A DNA stretch of 29,811 nt from JBNJEM01 sp051745935 (GTDB lineage: Bacteria > Planctomycetota > Planctomycetia > Pirellulales > Pirellulaceae). The stretch lies in NCBI GenBank assembly GCA_051745935.1, contig JBNJEM010000018.1, forward strand, positions 1 through 29,811, in the 5' to 3' direction. Every line of letters starts with the position of its first letter. Within the stretch, counting starts at the first letter, position 1. This document shows positions 7,414 to 15,417 of the stretch, one piece after another. The notes beneath the pieces were generated by a model, which saw only the letters and a list, made by a program, of their open reading frames with translations, had not been told where the DNA came from and did no database searches. The position numbers were made by a program, and so were the translations under genes.

Positions 7414-9273
7414 ATGGCCGGTACGGCTCGACATCAAGTGGTTCGAGACGGAGAGATTGGCACGTATCATTGTTGGTCGAAATGCACGCAACGGGCGTTC
7501 TTGTGCGGCCAGGATTCGGAAACGGGAATTAACTTCGATTATCGTCGGGCTTGGGTCGAAGGGTTGATCCAATACCAATCCGGTATATTCGCGGTCGACG
7601 TGGGCAACCACAGCGTGTTGTCCAACCATGTCCACCTGATCGTGCGCACGCGGCCGGACATCGTGGCCACGTGGTCGGATGAGGAGGTGGCGTGGCGATG
7701 GCGAGCGGCGTGGCCCCAGTTTGTCGATGACCGCTGGGTGCGGGAGGTGTCGGAGGAGGAAGTGCGGGAGCTGTTGCTGAATCCCGAAAAAATCGCGTGG
7801 ATTCGCAACAACCTAAGCAGTCTGTCCTGGTTCATGGGACGGTCGAAGGAGCCCATCGCGCGACTGTGTAACGCCGAGATGGGGGTGGATGGGCATTTTT
7901 GGAACCAGCGATTTGGCTGTCGCGAGCTGCTCGATGACTCGGCGGTGCTGATGTGCCATCTGTACGTCGATTTGAACCAGATCAACGCGGGCCTGGCCGA
8001 TTCGTTGCCGGATTCCCGGCACTCGGGCATTTGCAACCGCATCGCGGCGGCGAAGGCTCGCGAGGTGGTGGCGTCGCTGGCGGCGTTCGAGGGGACCAGC
8101 GACGGGATCGAGCATCAGCTGCCGCCCGAGACGCTGAAAGCGTTGTTCGCGGATTGCTTCTTGGCCCCCATTGGCCCGGACGGTCCGCTGATGACCGAGA
8201 CCGCGCTGCGGGGGCCGGCGCCCGAACAGCCGGCAAGCTTGGACGACGCGTCCGGAAAGACCGAGCTTTCGCCCGCCGAGGGTCGGGACGCCGCGCCGCC
8301 GGTCGCGCCCGGGGAGACGCTTGCCGATCGGGCCGTCGAAATGGAGGGCCCGGCGCCAGGAGAGCCGCGCCCCGGGGACTCGGAGGCGGTACTGGACGGG
8401 GCGTCTCCGAGAAGCGACGGTGGCGAGGAGCCCACCGCCGAGGCCGGTCCGGTGGACCCGGAGGAGCCCGGTCTCGCGGGTCCCACGGTGGAGTTGCCCC
8501 GGCGAGTGACCGAGCCCGATGCCTCGCCCTCCAACGCGCCGGAGTCGGCGGAACCGTTGCCCGGGGACTCGGAGGCGGTACCGGACGGGGCGTCTCCGAT
8601 CAGCGACGGTGGCGGGGAGCCCGAGGCGGAGGCCGAGCCGGTGGAGCTGGCGGAGCCTCGTGTCGCGGGTCCCACGGGGGAGTCGCCCCGGCGAGTGACC
8701 GAGCCCGATGCCTCGCCCTCCAACGCGCCGGAGTCGGCGGAGCCGTTGCCCGGGGACTCGGAGGCGGTACCGGACGGGGCGTCTCCGAGAAGCGACGGTG
8801 GCGGGGAGCCCGAGGCGGAGGCCGAGCCGGTGGAGCTGGCGGAGCCGGTAAAGGCGGCGGAGGTGGCCAGCGAGTCGGTGGCCGGGGGCGGCGACAGTGG
8901 GTCCGGCATCCGGACGATTCCCTACGCCTCCGGCCGGTGCCGGGCTTCGGATAACCCGATTCTCGCCATCCCACTGGAGCAGTACTTGGCGCTGGTGCAA
9001 CAGCTGGCCGACGACGCGCTGTCTCGCCGTTCGGGGGTGATCACCGAGGGGGGCTTGAACGGGCTGGATCCCGAGGCGATGGGGATTCTGGAGGCGCACG
9101 GGCTGAACGCCACGGCGTGCGCGACACAGCTGAACCAATTGGAGACGCGATGCCGCCGGGCATTCGGGGCCGCGCGGCGAATGAGCGAACGGGCGAGCGC
9201 GGCCGCTCAGAACTGGTTCCACGGGATTGGCTTTTGCCGAGAGGTGTTCGTGGATCTGCAGGACCACACATGA
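7414..9273 (+). CDS. RAYT-like Y1 (IS200-type HUH) transposase with acidic repeat insert
   Basis: This 619-aa protein opens with a Y1 single-strand transposase domain (about residues 1-225). It includes GTYHCWSKCTQRAFLCG, the HUH metal site in LSNHVHLIVRTRPD, and YVDLNQINAGLADS, whose tyrosine is a candidate nucleophile. RAYT proteins nick and move hairpin repeats rather than a full IS. The last ~115 residues, from about 505 (CRASDNPILAIPLEQYLALV), form a second conserved-looking region that I believe recurs in planctomycete homologues. Between them, residues about 225-500 are acidic and rich in P, E, G, S and A, and include a 63-residue tandem repeat (2.5 units, about 319-480). That insert makes the protein much longer than usual RAYTs. 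The ATG at 7414 has GGGAGG six bases upstream and a small G/C hairpin just before that. It is flanked by hairpins upstream and a repeat array downstream. Confidence 0.88.
   Translation: MAGTARHQVVRDGEIGTYHCWSKCTQRAFLCGQDSETGINFDYRRAWVEGLIQYQSGIFAVDVGNHSVLSNHVHLIVRTRPDIVATWSDEEVAWRWRAAWPQFVDDRWVREVSEEEVRELLLNPEKIAWIRNNLSSLSWFMGRSKEPIARLCNAEMGVDGHFWNQRFGCRELLDDSAVLMCHLYVDLNQINAGLADSLPDSRHSGICNRIAAAKAREVVASLAAFEGTSDGIEHQLPPETLKALFADCFLAPIGPDGPLMTETALRGPAPEQPASLDDASGKTELSPAEGRDAAPPVAPGETLADRAVEMEGPAPGEPRPGDSEAVLDGASPRSDGGEEPTAEAGPVDPEEPGLAGPTVELPRRVTEPDASPSNAPESAEPLPGDSEAVPDGASPISDGGGEPEAEAEPVELAEPRVAGPTGESPRRVTEPDASPSNAPESAEPLPGDSEAVPDGASPRSDGGGEPEAEAEPVELAEPVKAAEVASESVAGGGDSGSGIRTIPYASGRCRASDNPILAIPLEQYLALVQQLADDALSRRSGVITEGGLNGLDPEAMGILEAHGLNATACATQLNQLETRCRRAFGAARRMSERASAAAQNWFHGIGFCREVFVDLQDHT
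8372..8855 (+). repeat. 189-bp tandem repeat inside the transposase gene
   Basis: Units start at 8372, 8561 and 8750, each beginning CCGGGGACTCGGAGGCGGTA, and are exactly 189 bp apart, so the frame is kept. The second and the partial third are nearly identical; the first has diverged. It encodes a 63-residue acidic PGDSEAV...ESAEPL unit. Confidence 0.93.
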
Positions 9274-9436
9274 CGGCCCGAATGGGCTAGGTGGGCCGTG
9301 CCGGGCGACTGAACGATCCGACCATGCCCCCGGCCAACCCCCTCCATTGAGGATTTTTTGAAACGCGTCCACCCGCGTCGCGCTTGCGGTGCGCCCCGCC
9401 CCCCTCCCCAGAGCCGATTTTCCGCCATCCACGGCC

Positions 9437-10140
9437 CCTCCCACGCCAAAGCGACCCCTCGCTAAGGCTATAGCAGTTCCCCCCTGCCAGCGCCCTGGCC
9501 GCCCAAAACGACGGGTGTCTTCGTTTGAGAAAGGATCTTACCCCCTCCGCAGAGCCCTCTCTTTCCACCCATGCCAGCACCCCCGACCGCCCAAAACGAC
9601 GGGTGTCTTCGTTCGGGCGTTTTCGTTCGGGCGTTCATCCACGGCCCCTCCCACGCCAAAGCGACCCCTCGCCAAGGCTATAGCAGTCCCCCCCTGCCAG
9701 CGCCCTGACCGCCCAAAACGACGGGTGTCTTCGTTCGGCCGGGGCGTTCAAAACGACGGGTGTCTTCGTTCGGCCCACCTCCCACGCCAAAGCGCCCCCT
9801 CGCTAAGGCTATATCAGTTCCCCCCTGCCAGCGCCTCCGACCGCCCAAAACGACGGGTGTCTTCGTTTGAGAAAGGATCTTATCCCCTCCGCAGAGCCCT
9901 CTCTTTCCACCCATGCCAGCACCCCCGACCGCCCAAAACGACGGGTGTCTTGGTTCGGCCGGGGCGGGCCTTCGTTCGGCCGGGGCGTTCAAAACGACGG
10001 GTGTCTTCGTTCGGCCTTCGTTCGGCCCACCTCCCACGCCAAAGCACCCCCTCGCTAAGGCTATATCAGTTCCCCCCTGCCAGCGCCTCCGACCGCCCAA
10101 AACGACGGGCGTCTTCGTTCGGGCGTTCGTTCGGGCGCGG
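9437..10140 (+). repeat. Nested repeat array with eight copies of a 22-bp core
   Basis: The core, containing AAAACGACGGGTGTCTTCG, occurs at 9504, 9592, 9714, 9749, 9846, 9934, 9990 and 10098 (starts). Between cores are two kinds of longer block: a ~67-bp block containing CCAAAGCG and CTAAGGCTATA (starting 9437, 9647, 9778, 10030) and a ~66-bp block containing GAGAAAGGATCTTA (9526, 9868), plus short CGGCCGGGGCGTT or CGGGCGTTCGTT spacers. The core has weak dyad symmetry (AACGA and TCGTT around nine bases). The whole stretch is open in one plus frame, but the translation is only repeated proline/arginine-rich text and I do not call it a protein. Confidence 0.92.
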
Positions 10141-10149
10141 AATTGATTG

Positions 10150-10639
10150 CCGTGGCACAGGCCACCGATTTCGAGCTAATTGCTACAACCCCGGCGATTG
10201 GATGTTCCATTGCCACATGGTCCATCACATGATGAACCATATGGTGCGTCAGGTGGCGCCGCGGATTCGGTCGACCGAGCGAGTGGACCGCTATTTCGAA
10301 GACTTGGATAACCGCCCATCCGCGCAACGTTCCTCGTCCGCCACCGGTCACGAGCCACCTGGGTTTCCCCAGAAGATGCAGGGCATGAGCATGTCATCCG
10401 AGTTCATGCAAAAGATATGGAACCGTCGTGAAGTGCAAGGTATCCGTGCCAACTGGCCCCTGTCGGTACACGGCCTGATGACCTCCTTCCGCGTGCTGCC
10501 GGAGGATCTCTATCACCAGGTAATCGAAACCGATGCCGATATCCCTCGAGGAGCGATCTTCGACGGGATCGTGCGCCGCTTTGGCAACCCAGCTACTTAT
10601 GAACCAGCCGCCGAGGACATGGCTTCCGGAGATTACTAG
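10150..10639 (+). pseudogene. Multicopper oxidase, C-terminal remnant
   Basis: The sequence NPGDWMFHCHMVHHMMNHM contains the C-terminal copper-binding HCH-x3-H-x4-M signature (type 1 and trinuclear ligands) of CopA/CotA-like multicopper oxidases. A tail of about 130 residues follows, rich in Met and Gly at first and ending at a stop at 10637-10639. Just upstream, VAQATDFELIA reads in another frame, and joins NPGDW after a one-base shift near 10183, so the gene is frameshifted as well as truncated. The rest of the oxidase, three-quarters or more, is absent; repeat array lies where it should be. It is probably inactive. The tail (starting about 10380) with LSVHGLMTSFRVLPEDLY may be a planctomycete-specific extension. 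Confidence 0.8.
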
Positions 10640-10865
10640 CGGGCGTCGCTTACCCATTCCGTTTTTCGCTCTGGAAACGAAGGCAGTACTGCTCCCGCCC
10701 CCTGAAACCGACGTTGGGCGTAGGCGGCATACCAATCGGCACAGCGACTCAAGTAATCCTTTTTTGGGACGTCGAGCGCACGCAACCGCCGGGCAAACTG
10801 ATGCAGTGTCTCGGAACGCCGATGTAGTGACCGTTAAAATACACCCAGGCCTGCTTGACCCTCCG
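10636..10865 (-). pseudogene. Degenerate coding remnant, unrecognised
   Basis: On the minus strand VKQAWVYFNGHYIG reads in one frame and, after a one-base shift near 10826, continues as SETLHQFARRLRALDVPKKDYLSRC... to a stop at 10636-10638 that overlaps the oxidase stop on the other strand. The combined text looks like real protein. The FNGHYIG segment weakly recalls the C-terminal end of DUF72/YecE proteins, but I am not confident of that. Confidence 0.3.
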
Positions 10866-11022
10866 CACGGACGCTCAAGACGACGTTGTTACCGCACTCG
10901 CCCCTCCGCTAAAGGCCGAAGTGATTGGCTACATGTTCTTCGTGGGACTCGTTCATTCCCGATCCCAACCCGGTTTTATCCCGGCACCCCCTGACACCTT
11001 GTCCCCACCTTTTCCCGGCCCA

Positions 11023-11748
11023 CTACGCCTGATCATAACGATCGATCTCGCGCGCGTCGACGACGCGGACTCCGCAACTTTGAACAAACTGATCAAGCTG
11101 TTTCCGTTGGTCAGCCGTTTCCACAATCGCTGACAGAACGGGCCTGGCGAGCAAGTCCGTCTTTAGCAAAATATACGCGACGTCACCACGGTACGCGGTC
11201 ATCTCCGGTGACAAGGAACAGGCCTGCTCACCGGTTCGTTCAGAATGAACCGTCCAGGTGCTGTTGGTGCTGTCGAGTTTGTGTCGAACTTTGTAAGGAG
11301 TCGCTTTGAGCAGACCTTGGATCTGCTCTTCGACCCGCGCGTCAATCTTCGCCCGCCATCGGTCCGTGAGCGTGTCCATCACTTTGTGAATCCGCGGGGC
11401 CATTGCAAACAGCACGCCGAATGTCACGAAGAGCACGTCGATTCCAATCCAGACCGCGGTACCAACCCGATCAGCCTCACTCCATGACATGATAATGCCA
11501 AAGGGTGCCCCGATGACGGCGCCGAAAAAGCACAGGGCAATGAGCGTCCGCCTGACGCCGGGATTGGAAGCCGCAAACCAGGGCCGCATTTTCGTCCGCA
11601 CCTGATTCGCACGGCACGTGCCAAAGGCCCCTTTGATCTCAATCAGTTCTTCTTGGAATCGCTGGAGCAACTCAGGGGTCACCATCGTCTCAAAGCCGGC
11701 ATTATCGGCTCCAGAAACCGGCGATGGTTTTGGAATCGAATCTGACAT
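11023..11748 (-). CDS. Membrane protein of unknown function (two TM)
   Basis: The 241-aa protein has a soluble N-terminal ~70 residues, two adjacent hydrophobic segments (about 70-90, TLIALCFFGAVIGAPFGIIMSW, and about 97-117, GTAVWIGIDVLFVTFGVLFAMA), and a C-terminal domain of about 110 residues. The layout of two helices followed by a beta-rich tail ending in a threonine-rich 'ILLKTDLL...RKQLDQFVQ' stretch recalls YcxB-like proteins, though the match is only by shape. GAGG sits eight bases before the ATG, which supports the start. It is the last of three same-strand genes (12507, 12028, 11748), with 184 bp before it, so co-transcription is possible. Confidence 0.7.
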   Translation of the reverse strand: MSDSIPKPSPVSGADNAGFETMVTPELLQRFQEELIEIKGAFGTCRANQVRTKMRPWFAASNPGVRRTLIALCFFGAVIGAPFGIIMSWSEADRVGTAVWIGIDVLFVTFGVLFAMAPRIHKVMDTLTDRWRAKIDARVEEQIQGLLKATPYKVRHKLDSTNSTWTVHSERTGEQACSLSPEMTAYRGDVAYILLKTDLLARPVLSAIVETADQRKQLDQFVQSCGVRVVDAREIDRYDQA

Positions 11749-11932
11749 TGTATTACCTCAAAGTGTAAGCGTTTCGCGCCCTTCGAACGGCCCAGACGCT
11801 GGAAAAGCCCTGGTTTCAGGTCGTGTCCAGGTGGATCGAATTTGAACCCGTGGCGGGTGCAGTCATGGCCGAAAAAGCGCCGAAAGCCGGGCTTTACCAG
11901 CTAGTCGAGACGCGAAGCTTACGGTTTGAGTA

Positions 11933-12028
11933 TTACCGAATTAGTATTGCAACTTCAATCGCGACGAATGTCTGGGGAGTACCTAAATCACTAAAGAACT
12001 TAAAGGTCGAGTAGCGTTTTTCACTCAT
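11933..12028 (-). CDS. Short ORF (31 aa) coupled to the preceding membrane-protein gene
   Basis: The ATG at 12028 overlaps the upstream gene's TGA as ATGA, the usual sign of translational coupling. The peptide starts MSEKRYSTFK, has 31 residues and ends in a short hydrophobic run before a TAA. It may be a true small protein or the truncated start of a once-longer second gene. I recognise no family. Confidence 0.4.
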   Translation of the reverse strand: MSEKRYSTFKFFSDLGTPQTFVAIEVAILIR

Positions 12029-12507
12029 GTTGTGTCGTTCTCCATCCGCCCGCCCAGCATTTGACCGATATAAATCACCGGACCTGCGGCGAGGGGAAAC
12101 ACGAACGTGCCCGCGAAGGCGGCCAGCATTACCGTGGCCCATTGGCCCATGACGAATGCAGTGGTCGCGACTGCCAACGAGAGGGCACTGATCGCGGCAA
12201 CGATAAGGCGACATTGCTTTCGCGAGAGACGTTCGTCGGCGAGCCAGCAAGTCATGCCTGCAATACAATGAGAACCAAAGGCAAACATGCACAGCAGGAA
12301 AGCGGACGCCATCAGCCAGGTCCACCACGGAAACTGCTGGACCGGATTCGGAACATTCATAAAGATGAGTTTCACAGCAGTGGCCAGCGGAAAATAGTTG
12401 CCGAGTATCACAAAGGGGAGTCCCGCCATCGCGCCGCCGATTTTTACGAGAGGATGGTGCTTCGAACCGTCGACCTTGGCGTCCAATTCCATTTCAAAGC
12501 CAAACAT
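12025..12507 (-). CDS. Membrane protein of unknown function (four TM)
   Basis: The 160-aa product has four hydrophobic helices: about residues 22-50, 62-88, 100-122 and 125-150. The loops carry a few charges, and there is a short acidic N-terminus (MFGFEMELDAKVDG) that probably faces the cytoplasm. I recognise no family. The ATG at 12507 is preceded by AGGAG eight bases upstream, which decides it over an in-frame start at 12618 that would add 37 residues lacking membrane features. It overlaps by four bases the 31-codon ORF downstream and lies in the same orientation as the 241-aa membrane protein after it. Confidence 0.65.
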   Translation of the reverse strand: MFGFEMELDAKVDGSKHHPLVKIGGAMAGLPFVILGNYFPLATAVKLIFMNVPNPVQQFPWWTWLMASAFLLCMFAFGSHCIAGMTCWLADERLSRKQCRLIVAAISALSLAVATTAFVMGQWATVMLAAFAGTFVFPLAAGPVIYIGQMLGGRMENDTT

Positions 12508-13024
12508 GGCAGTCACTCCTGGACCGGAGTTTCGCGAAAGCTGCGGGCGCCACCAACCGAGTGGCCGAGGATTTCGATCGATGATTCCGGCATGTGAGCG
12601 TCGTAGTGCGTCCCACAACTTGTCAGATTATCAGTGGGCAGTGATTCCTGCAATAGTCGTCACTAGGCCGCTATTGGGCGGTGCCGGGCGCTGCCTGTAA
12701 AGAGTCGCCAGGGGACAGGAACGGATCTCTGGAGCATTGCGAGCGGGCTGGCGAGGAGGCCACCGCACTTGAGAGAAATGACCGGGCACTGGCCGATTGG
12801 CTTACGAAACATCCAGAGTTACTCACCGAATTGCGCTGGTTGAGGTGAGGGAGTTGCTGATGCCGACGTTTGTCATGGATTCGAGGTGCTCGAAAAAGAC
12901 CAGTGTTCTCACCGTTGGCGCCGCGCGAAACTTCCATACCAATCCGCCGTCGGACGCTGGAGCGGGGAAAAAGTGTTAGGAACCTTGTCCGCTCCAGAGA
13001 TCAAACCACCTGCCGTGGCGCCCC
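12508..13024. other. Stretch without a supported gene
   Basis: A plus-strand frame (about 12660-12846) ends EEATALERNDRALADWLTKHPELLTELRWLR before a stop and reads like protein, but it has no start codon or recognised family and may be a gene remnant. Nothing else is supported. Confidence 0.35.
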
Positions 13025-13170
13025 AAGGCTGCCGCTCCTCAGGCGGCGGCGGGCCCCGTTGAGCAGACGGTCGAACTGGCCGAAGGCGTGTCGTTGAAGC
13101 TGCTACCCATCCCCCCGGGTGAATTCGTCATGGGTGACGGCGCGGGACACACCGATGAGCGGCCGGCCTG
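13025..13170 (+). pseudogene. Formylglycine-generating-enzyme (SUMF1-like) domain, N-terminal scrap
   Basis: The stretch VELAEGVSLKLLPIPPGEFVMGDGAGHTDERP is the N-terminal signature of FGE-sulfatase domains, in which the PPGEFVMG strand precedes an acidic loop and 'DE-P'. Upstream, APEIKPPAVAP reads in a frame shifted by one, so a frameshift near 13024 is likely. Only about 35 residues of a ~250-residue domain remain. It runs straight into the leucine-rich-repeat sequence in another frame, which suggests an internal deletion joined two genes. Confidence 0.6.
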
Positions 13171-13326
13171 CCGATCGAGGAACTCCACTACCAGTTTCGA
13201 CACGAGGATCTTCCGTACTGGGCCGGGCTAACCGAACTCCGGACGTTCGGCCCCCACGCACGCGTCGAAGATCGCGATCTGGTTTACCTGCGCCGCCTGC
13301 GGAGGCTGCAGCGGCTGGAAATCCGA

Positions 13327-14199
13327 ATGCGTGACGGGTGGTGGGACTCAAGCCGCTTGTCCGCGCTGCGGGGGATGGACCAACTCACGAACCTGACCAT
13401 ACGCGGGGCCAAGCCCAGAAGCCCACCGGATGCCGAAGCGGGAAACAGCGGAGTCCACTACCGGGGTTTGGCCTATTTGCAGGAGTTGCCCAAGCTGGAG
13501 CGTCTGGAGTTGACGGGCGTCGAGGACGACGCGCTGGTCCATCTGGCCGGCTGCCTGACACTCAAGACGCTCGATCTGCGCGGGGGGCTGATCACGGGGA
13601 CCGGATTGCGGCACTTGCCGGCTACGGGCCCGTTGCTTGCGATTGGCTTGGACGGCCGCATTTTGACCGATGAGGGATTTAGCCATTTGGGGCAGCTGAG
13701 TCGGATCCGGCGCCTGGTGCTTGGCGAGGGGGCCTATCCCAAGGAAGGGTTGATCAAGTACTACCGCGACCGGCCAGCGGCACCGGAATCCGTAGCTTGG
13801 TCGCCAGCCGGGGTGACTCGTCTGTCCGATTTGCCGAACCTGGAGACGCTCGACCTTTCCGGCCTGCCGATCGGCGACGCGGAAGTGGTGGAACTACGCC
13901 ATCTGCAGGGACTGCGAGAGCTTGGGCTTCGTCGCACGACGGTAGGCAACGCGGGTGTGGCGGCCCTGGCCGGGCTGCGGACGCTGCAGACGATCGAGCT
14001 GGCGCATACGAACGTCGGCGACGACGGAATTTTGCCACTGGCCGATTCGCCCGGACTTCGCATGTTGGACATTGTGGGAACCCAGGTTTCCAGGGAGGCG
14101 GCCGAGAAGGTTTATGAGGCCCATCGGTACCAATGCCGGATCACCGATAACTGGTGCTGCGGTTGCATGAGCTTTGAACCGCTGGCCGAGGCGCCGTGA
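13327..14199 (+). CDS. Leucine-rich-repeat protein, N-terminus possibly lost
   Basis: The 290-aa product consists of repeats of about 24 residues with leucine spacing such as LPKLERLELTGVEDDALVHLAG, LPNLETLDLSGLPIGDAEVVELRHL and LRTLQTIELAHTNVGDDGILPL. This is the cysteine-poor, plant/bacterial ribonuclease-inhibitor-like type common in planctomycetes, probably for protein binding. A C-terminal CCGC cluster (WCCGCMSFEP) ends the protein. The frame is open upstream to 13159 with further LRR-like text (LPYWAGLTELRTFG) but has no ATG or GTG there, so the true gene probably began further left and was truncated by the join to the FGE scrap; the ATG at 13327 is only the first available. No signal peptide is present. 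Confidence 0.7.
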   Translation: MRDGWWDSSRLSALRGMDQLTNLTIRGAKPRSPPDAEAGNSGVHYRGLAYLQELPKLERLELTGVEDDALVHLAGCLTLKTLDLRGGLITGTGLRHLPATGPLLAIGLDGRILTDEGFSHLGQLSRIRRLVLGEGAYPKEGLIKYYRDRPAAPESVAWSPAGVTRLSDLPNLETLDLSGLPIGDAEVVELRHLQGLRELGLRRTTVGNAGVAALAGLRTLQTIELAHTNVGDDGILPLADSPGLRMLDIVGTQVSREAAEKVYEAHRYQCRITDNWCCGCMSFEPLAEAP

Positions 14200-14274
14200 A
14201 GAGCTGGCCCATGCCGCTCGACGGAGAATTTGTTGTGTCTTGTCGGATTCGCCGAGGCGGACGCCATGCCTCGT

Positions 14275-14317
14275 CAAAATGAATCGGTCTCGGAGGCTGA
14301 GTTGACGGGGTAACACT
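14275..14317. repeat. Composite repeat, first half
   Basis: It matches 5455-5495 with about 80% identity, starting AAAATGAATCG and ending GGGTAACACT. Confidence 0.65.
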
Positions 14318-14450
14318 GGGCTGGCCAAAAACCCGGAAATTGGGTGAGCCAGCGGAAGTAGGCTTACAGCATTTGTTGCGCGTCCGCGTTTCAAACACTG
14401 GACCTCTCCCTATCCACGCCGTGACGATCATGAGCGGTGCTCCAGGTGCC

Positions 14451-14493
14451 ATGATAGGCCCACGGATGGCAGAACGGACCCACGGATGAAGAA
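14451..14493 (+). repeat. 43-bp dispersed repeat, plus copy
   Basis: It contains CCCACGGATG twice. The reverse complement occurs at 29694-29735 with one mismatch and a one-base gap. The two copies lie about 15 kb apart in opposite orientation. Confidence 0.85.
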
Positions 14494-14646
14494 GCGGAAG
14501 ACGCCGCGCGGCTTTTTCCACGCGTGAGCCCCGTCCGCCGTGTTCCCTTTGGTCCTTTCAGTCCCTGAGGTCCTTGATTCGACGCGGGCAAGGACGCAAG
14601 GCGCAACAAAACGGGCTATAAGGACCTAGAGCTTTTCACCGTCCCC

Positions 14647-14684
14647 GGGTAACGCTATCCAAGCGAGTGTCAACCATGCGCACC
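14647..14684. repeat. Composite repeat, second half
   Basis: It matches 5486-5523 at 35 of 38 positions and ends CAACCATGCGCACC in both. Confidence 0.85.
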
Positions 14685-15220
14685 CCAAAAACGACGACGA
14701 TCTGGCATCGTGTCTCGTTCAAGGATCCAAGTAATGGGACAACGAAAGGGCGCGTCACCCAAACTGGCTCCGTTCGCGAGCCTTCCAGGCCATTCTACCC
14801 CCCTCAGGAAATTAGGAAATTAGCCATCGCTTCAGGCCATTTCACTCATTCCGGCACGGCTCGCTCACTCGGGTTCCACCGGGCGCGGATTCACACCGAA
14901 AACCAGAGTGTCTGCTCCCGTCTGCAAATGGAGCCCGAACGGCAACATCATCGGGACGTATCCGGAGCTCGTTGGTTGGCTGGCGGCACTTTGGCCTGCC
15001 CATCGCCGGCGGGGTAAACTTTGATATCTTCGTAACTTTTTAGCGAACTGAAGTAAGGCTTTCCGGGGACGGTGAGGGTTTGAAGAAGCCCGTGGAGAAC
15101 GCGCTGGCCGCCTATCCGCGGGACAACCCCATGTCGATTCCACCACGTGTCCGAGCGGACTCTGCCTTGCGGTTAAACGGGGTACGTCATAAGGGATTTG
15201 TGATCACGAAGCCAGTATTC

Positions 15221-15324
15221 CATACCGGTCGCGGATGACTTTCTCCACCGCGAGTCCGACCAACGGGAGGACGGCTTGCCTCGGGCAGCGTGCCACCCGG
15301 AAGAATCCAACCGCCTGAAATATA
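15221..15324 (+). repeat. ~100-bp dispersed repeat, copy 3
   Basis: It runs from ATACCGGTCGCGGATGA to CCGCCTGAAATATA and lies between the noncoding stretch and the 3' end of trkH. Confidence 0.9.
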
Positions 15325-15417
15325 CTTCAGATGGCTAAAGTGTGACATATCTTCAAGTACTCCGCCAAGGGATCGATGGTCATCATGTCGTCTTCTCGTG
15401 ACGCCATGAAGATTTCC

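Larger units (their letters stand above)
14200..15220. other. Repeat-rich noncoding stretch
   Basis: I find no supported gene in about 1 kb. It carries the two halves of the composite repeat (14275-14317 and 14647-14684) and the 43-bp repeat at 14451-14493. Open frames on both strands are short and mutually overlapping. Confidence 0.55.

Noticed and set aside
7813..9444. A 543-codon minus-strand frame opposite the transposase
   Set aside because: It mirrors the GC-rich repeat of the plus-strand gene, its residues are arginine-rich and low in complexity, and no motif is present.
9437..10140. CRISPR array
   Set aside because: The sequences between cores are themselves repeated blocks of two types with unequal length, not unique spacers, and no cas gene is near.
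9389..10639. A 416-codon plus-strand frame over the array and oxidase tail
   Set aside because: The first 250 residues are translated repeats with no domain, and the join to the oxidase remnant is accidental. Only the oxidase tail is supported.
10636..10865. DUF72/YecE gene
   Set aside because: Only the short FNGHYIG stretch recalls it and a frameshift is needed. I list it as an unrecognised remnant instead.
13894..14394. A 166-codon minus-strand frame
   Set aside because: It lies antisense to the LRR gene and continues through the dispersed repeat; no family match by eye.
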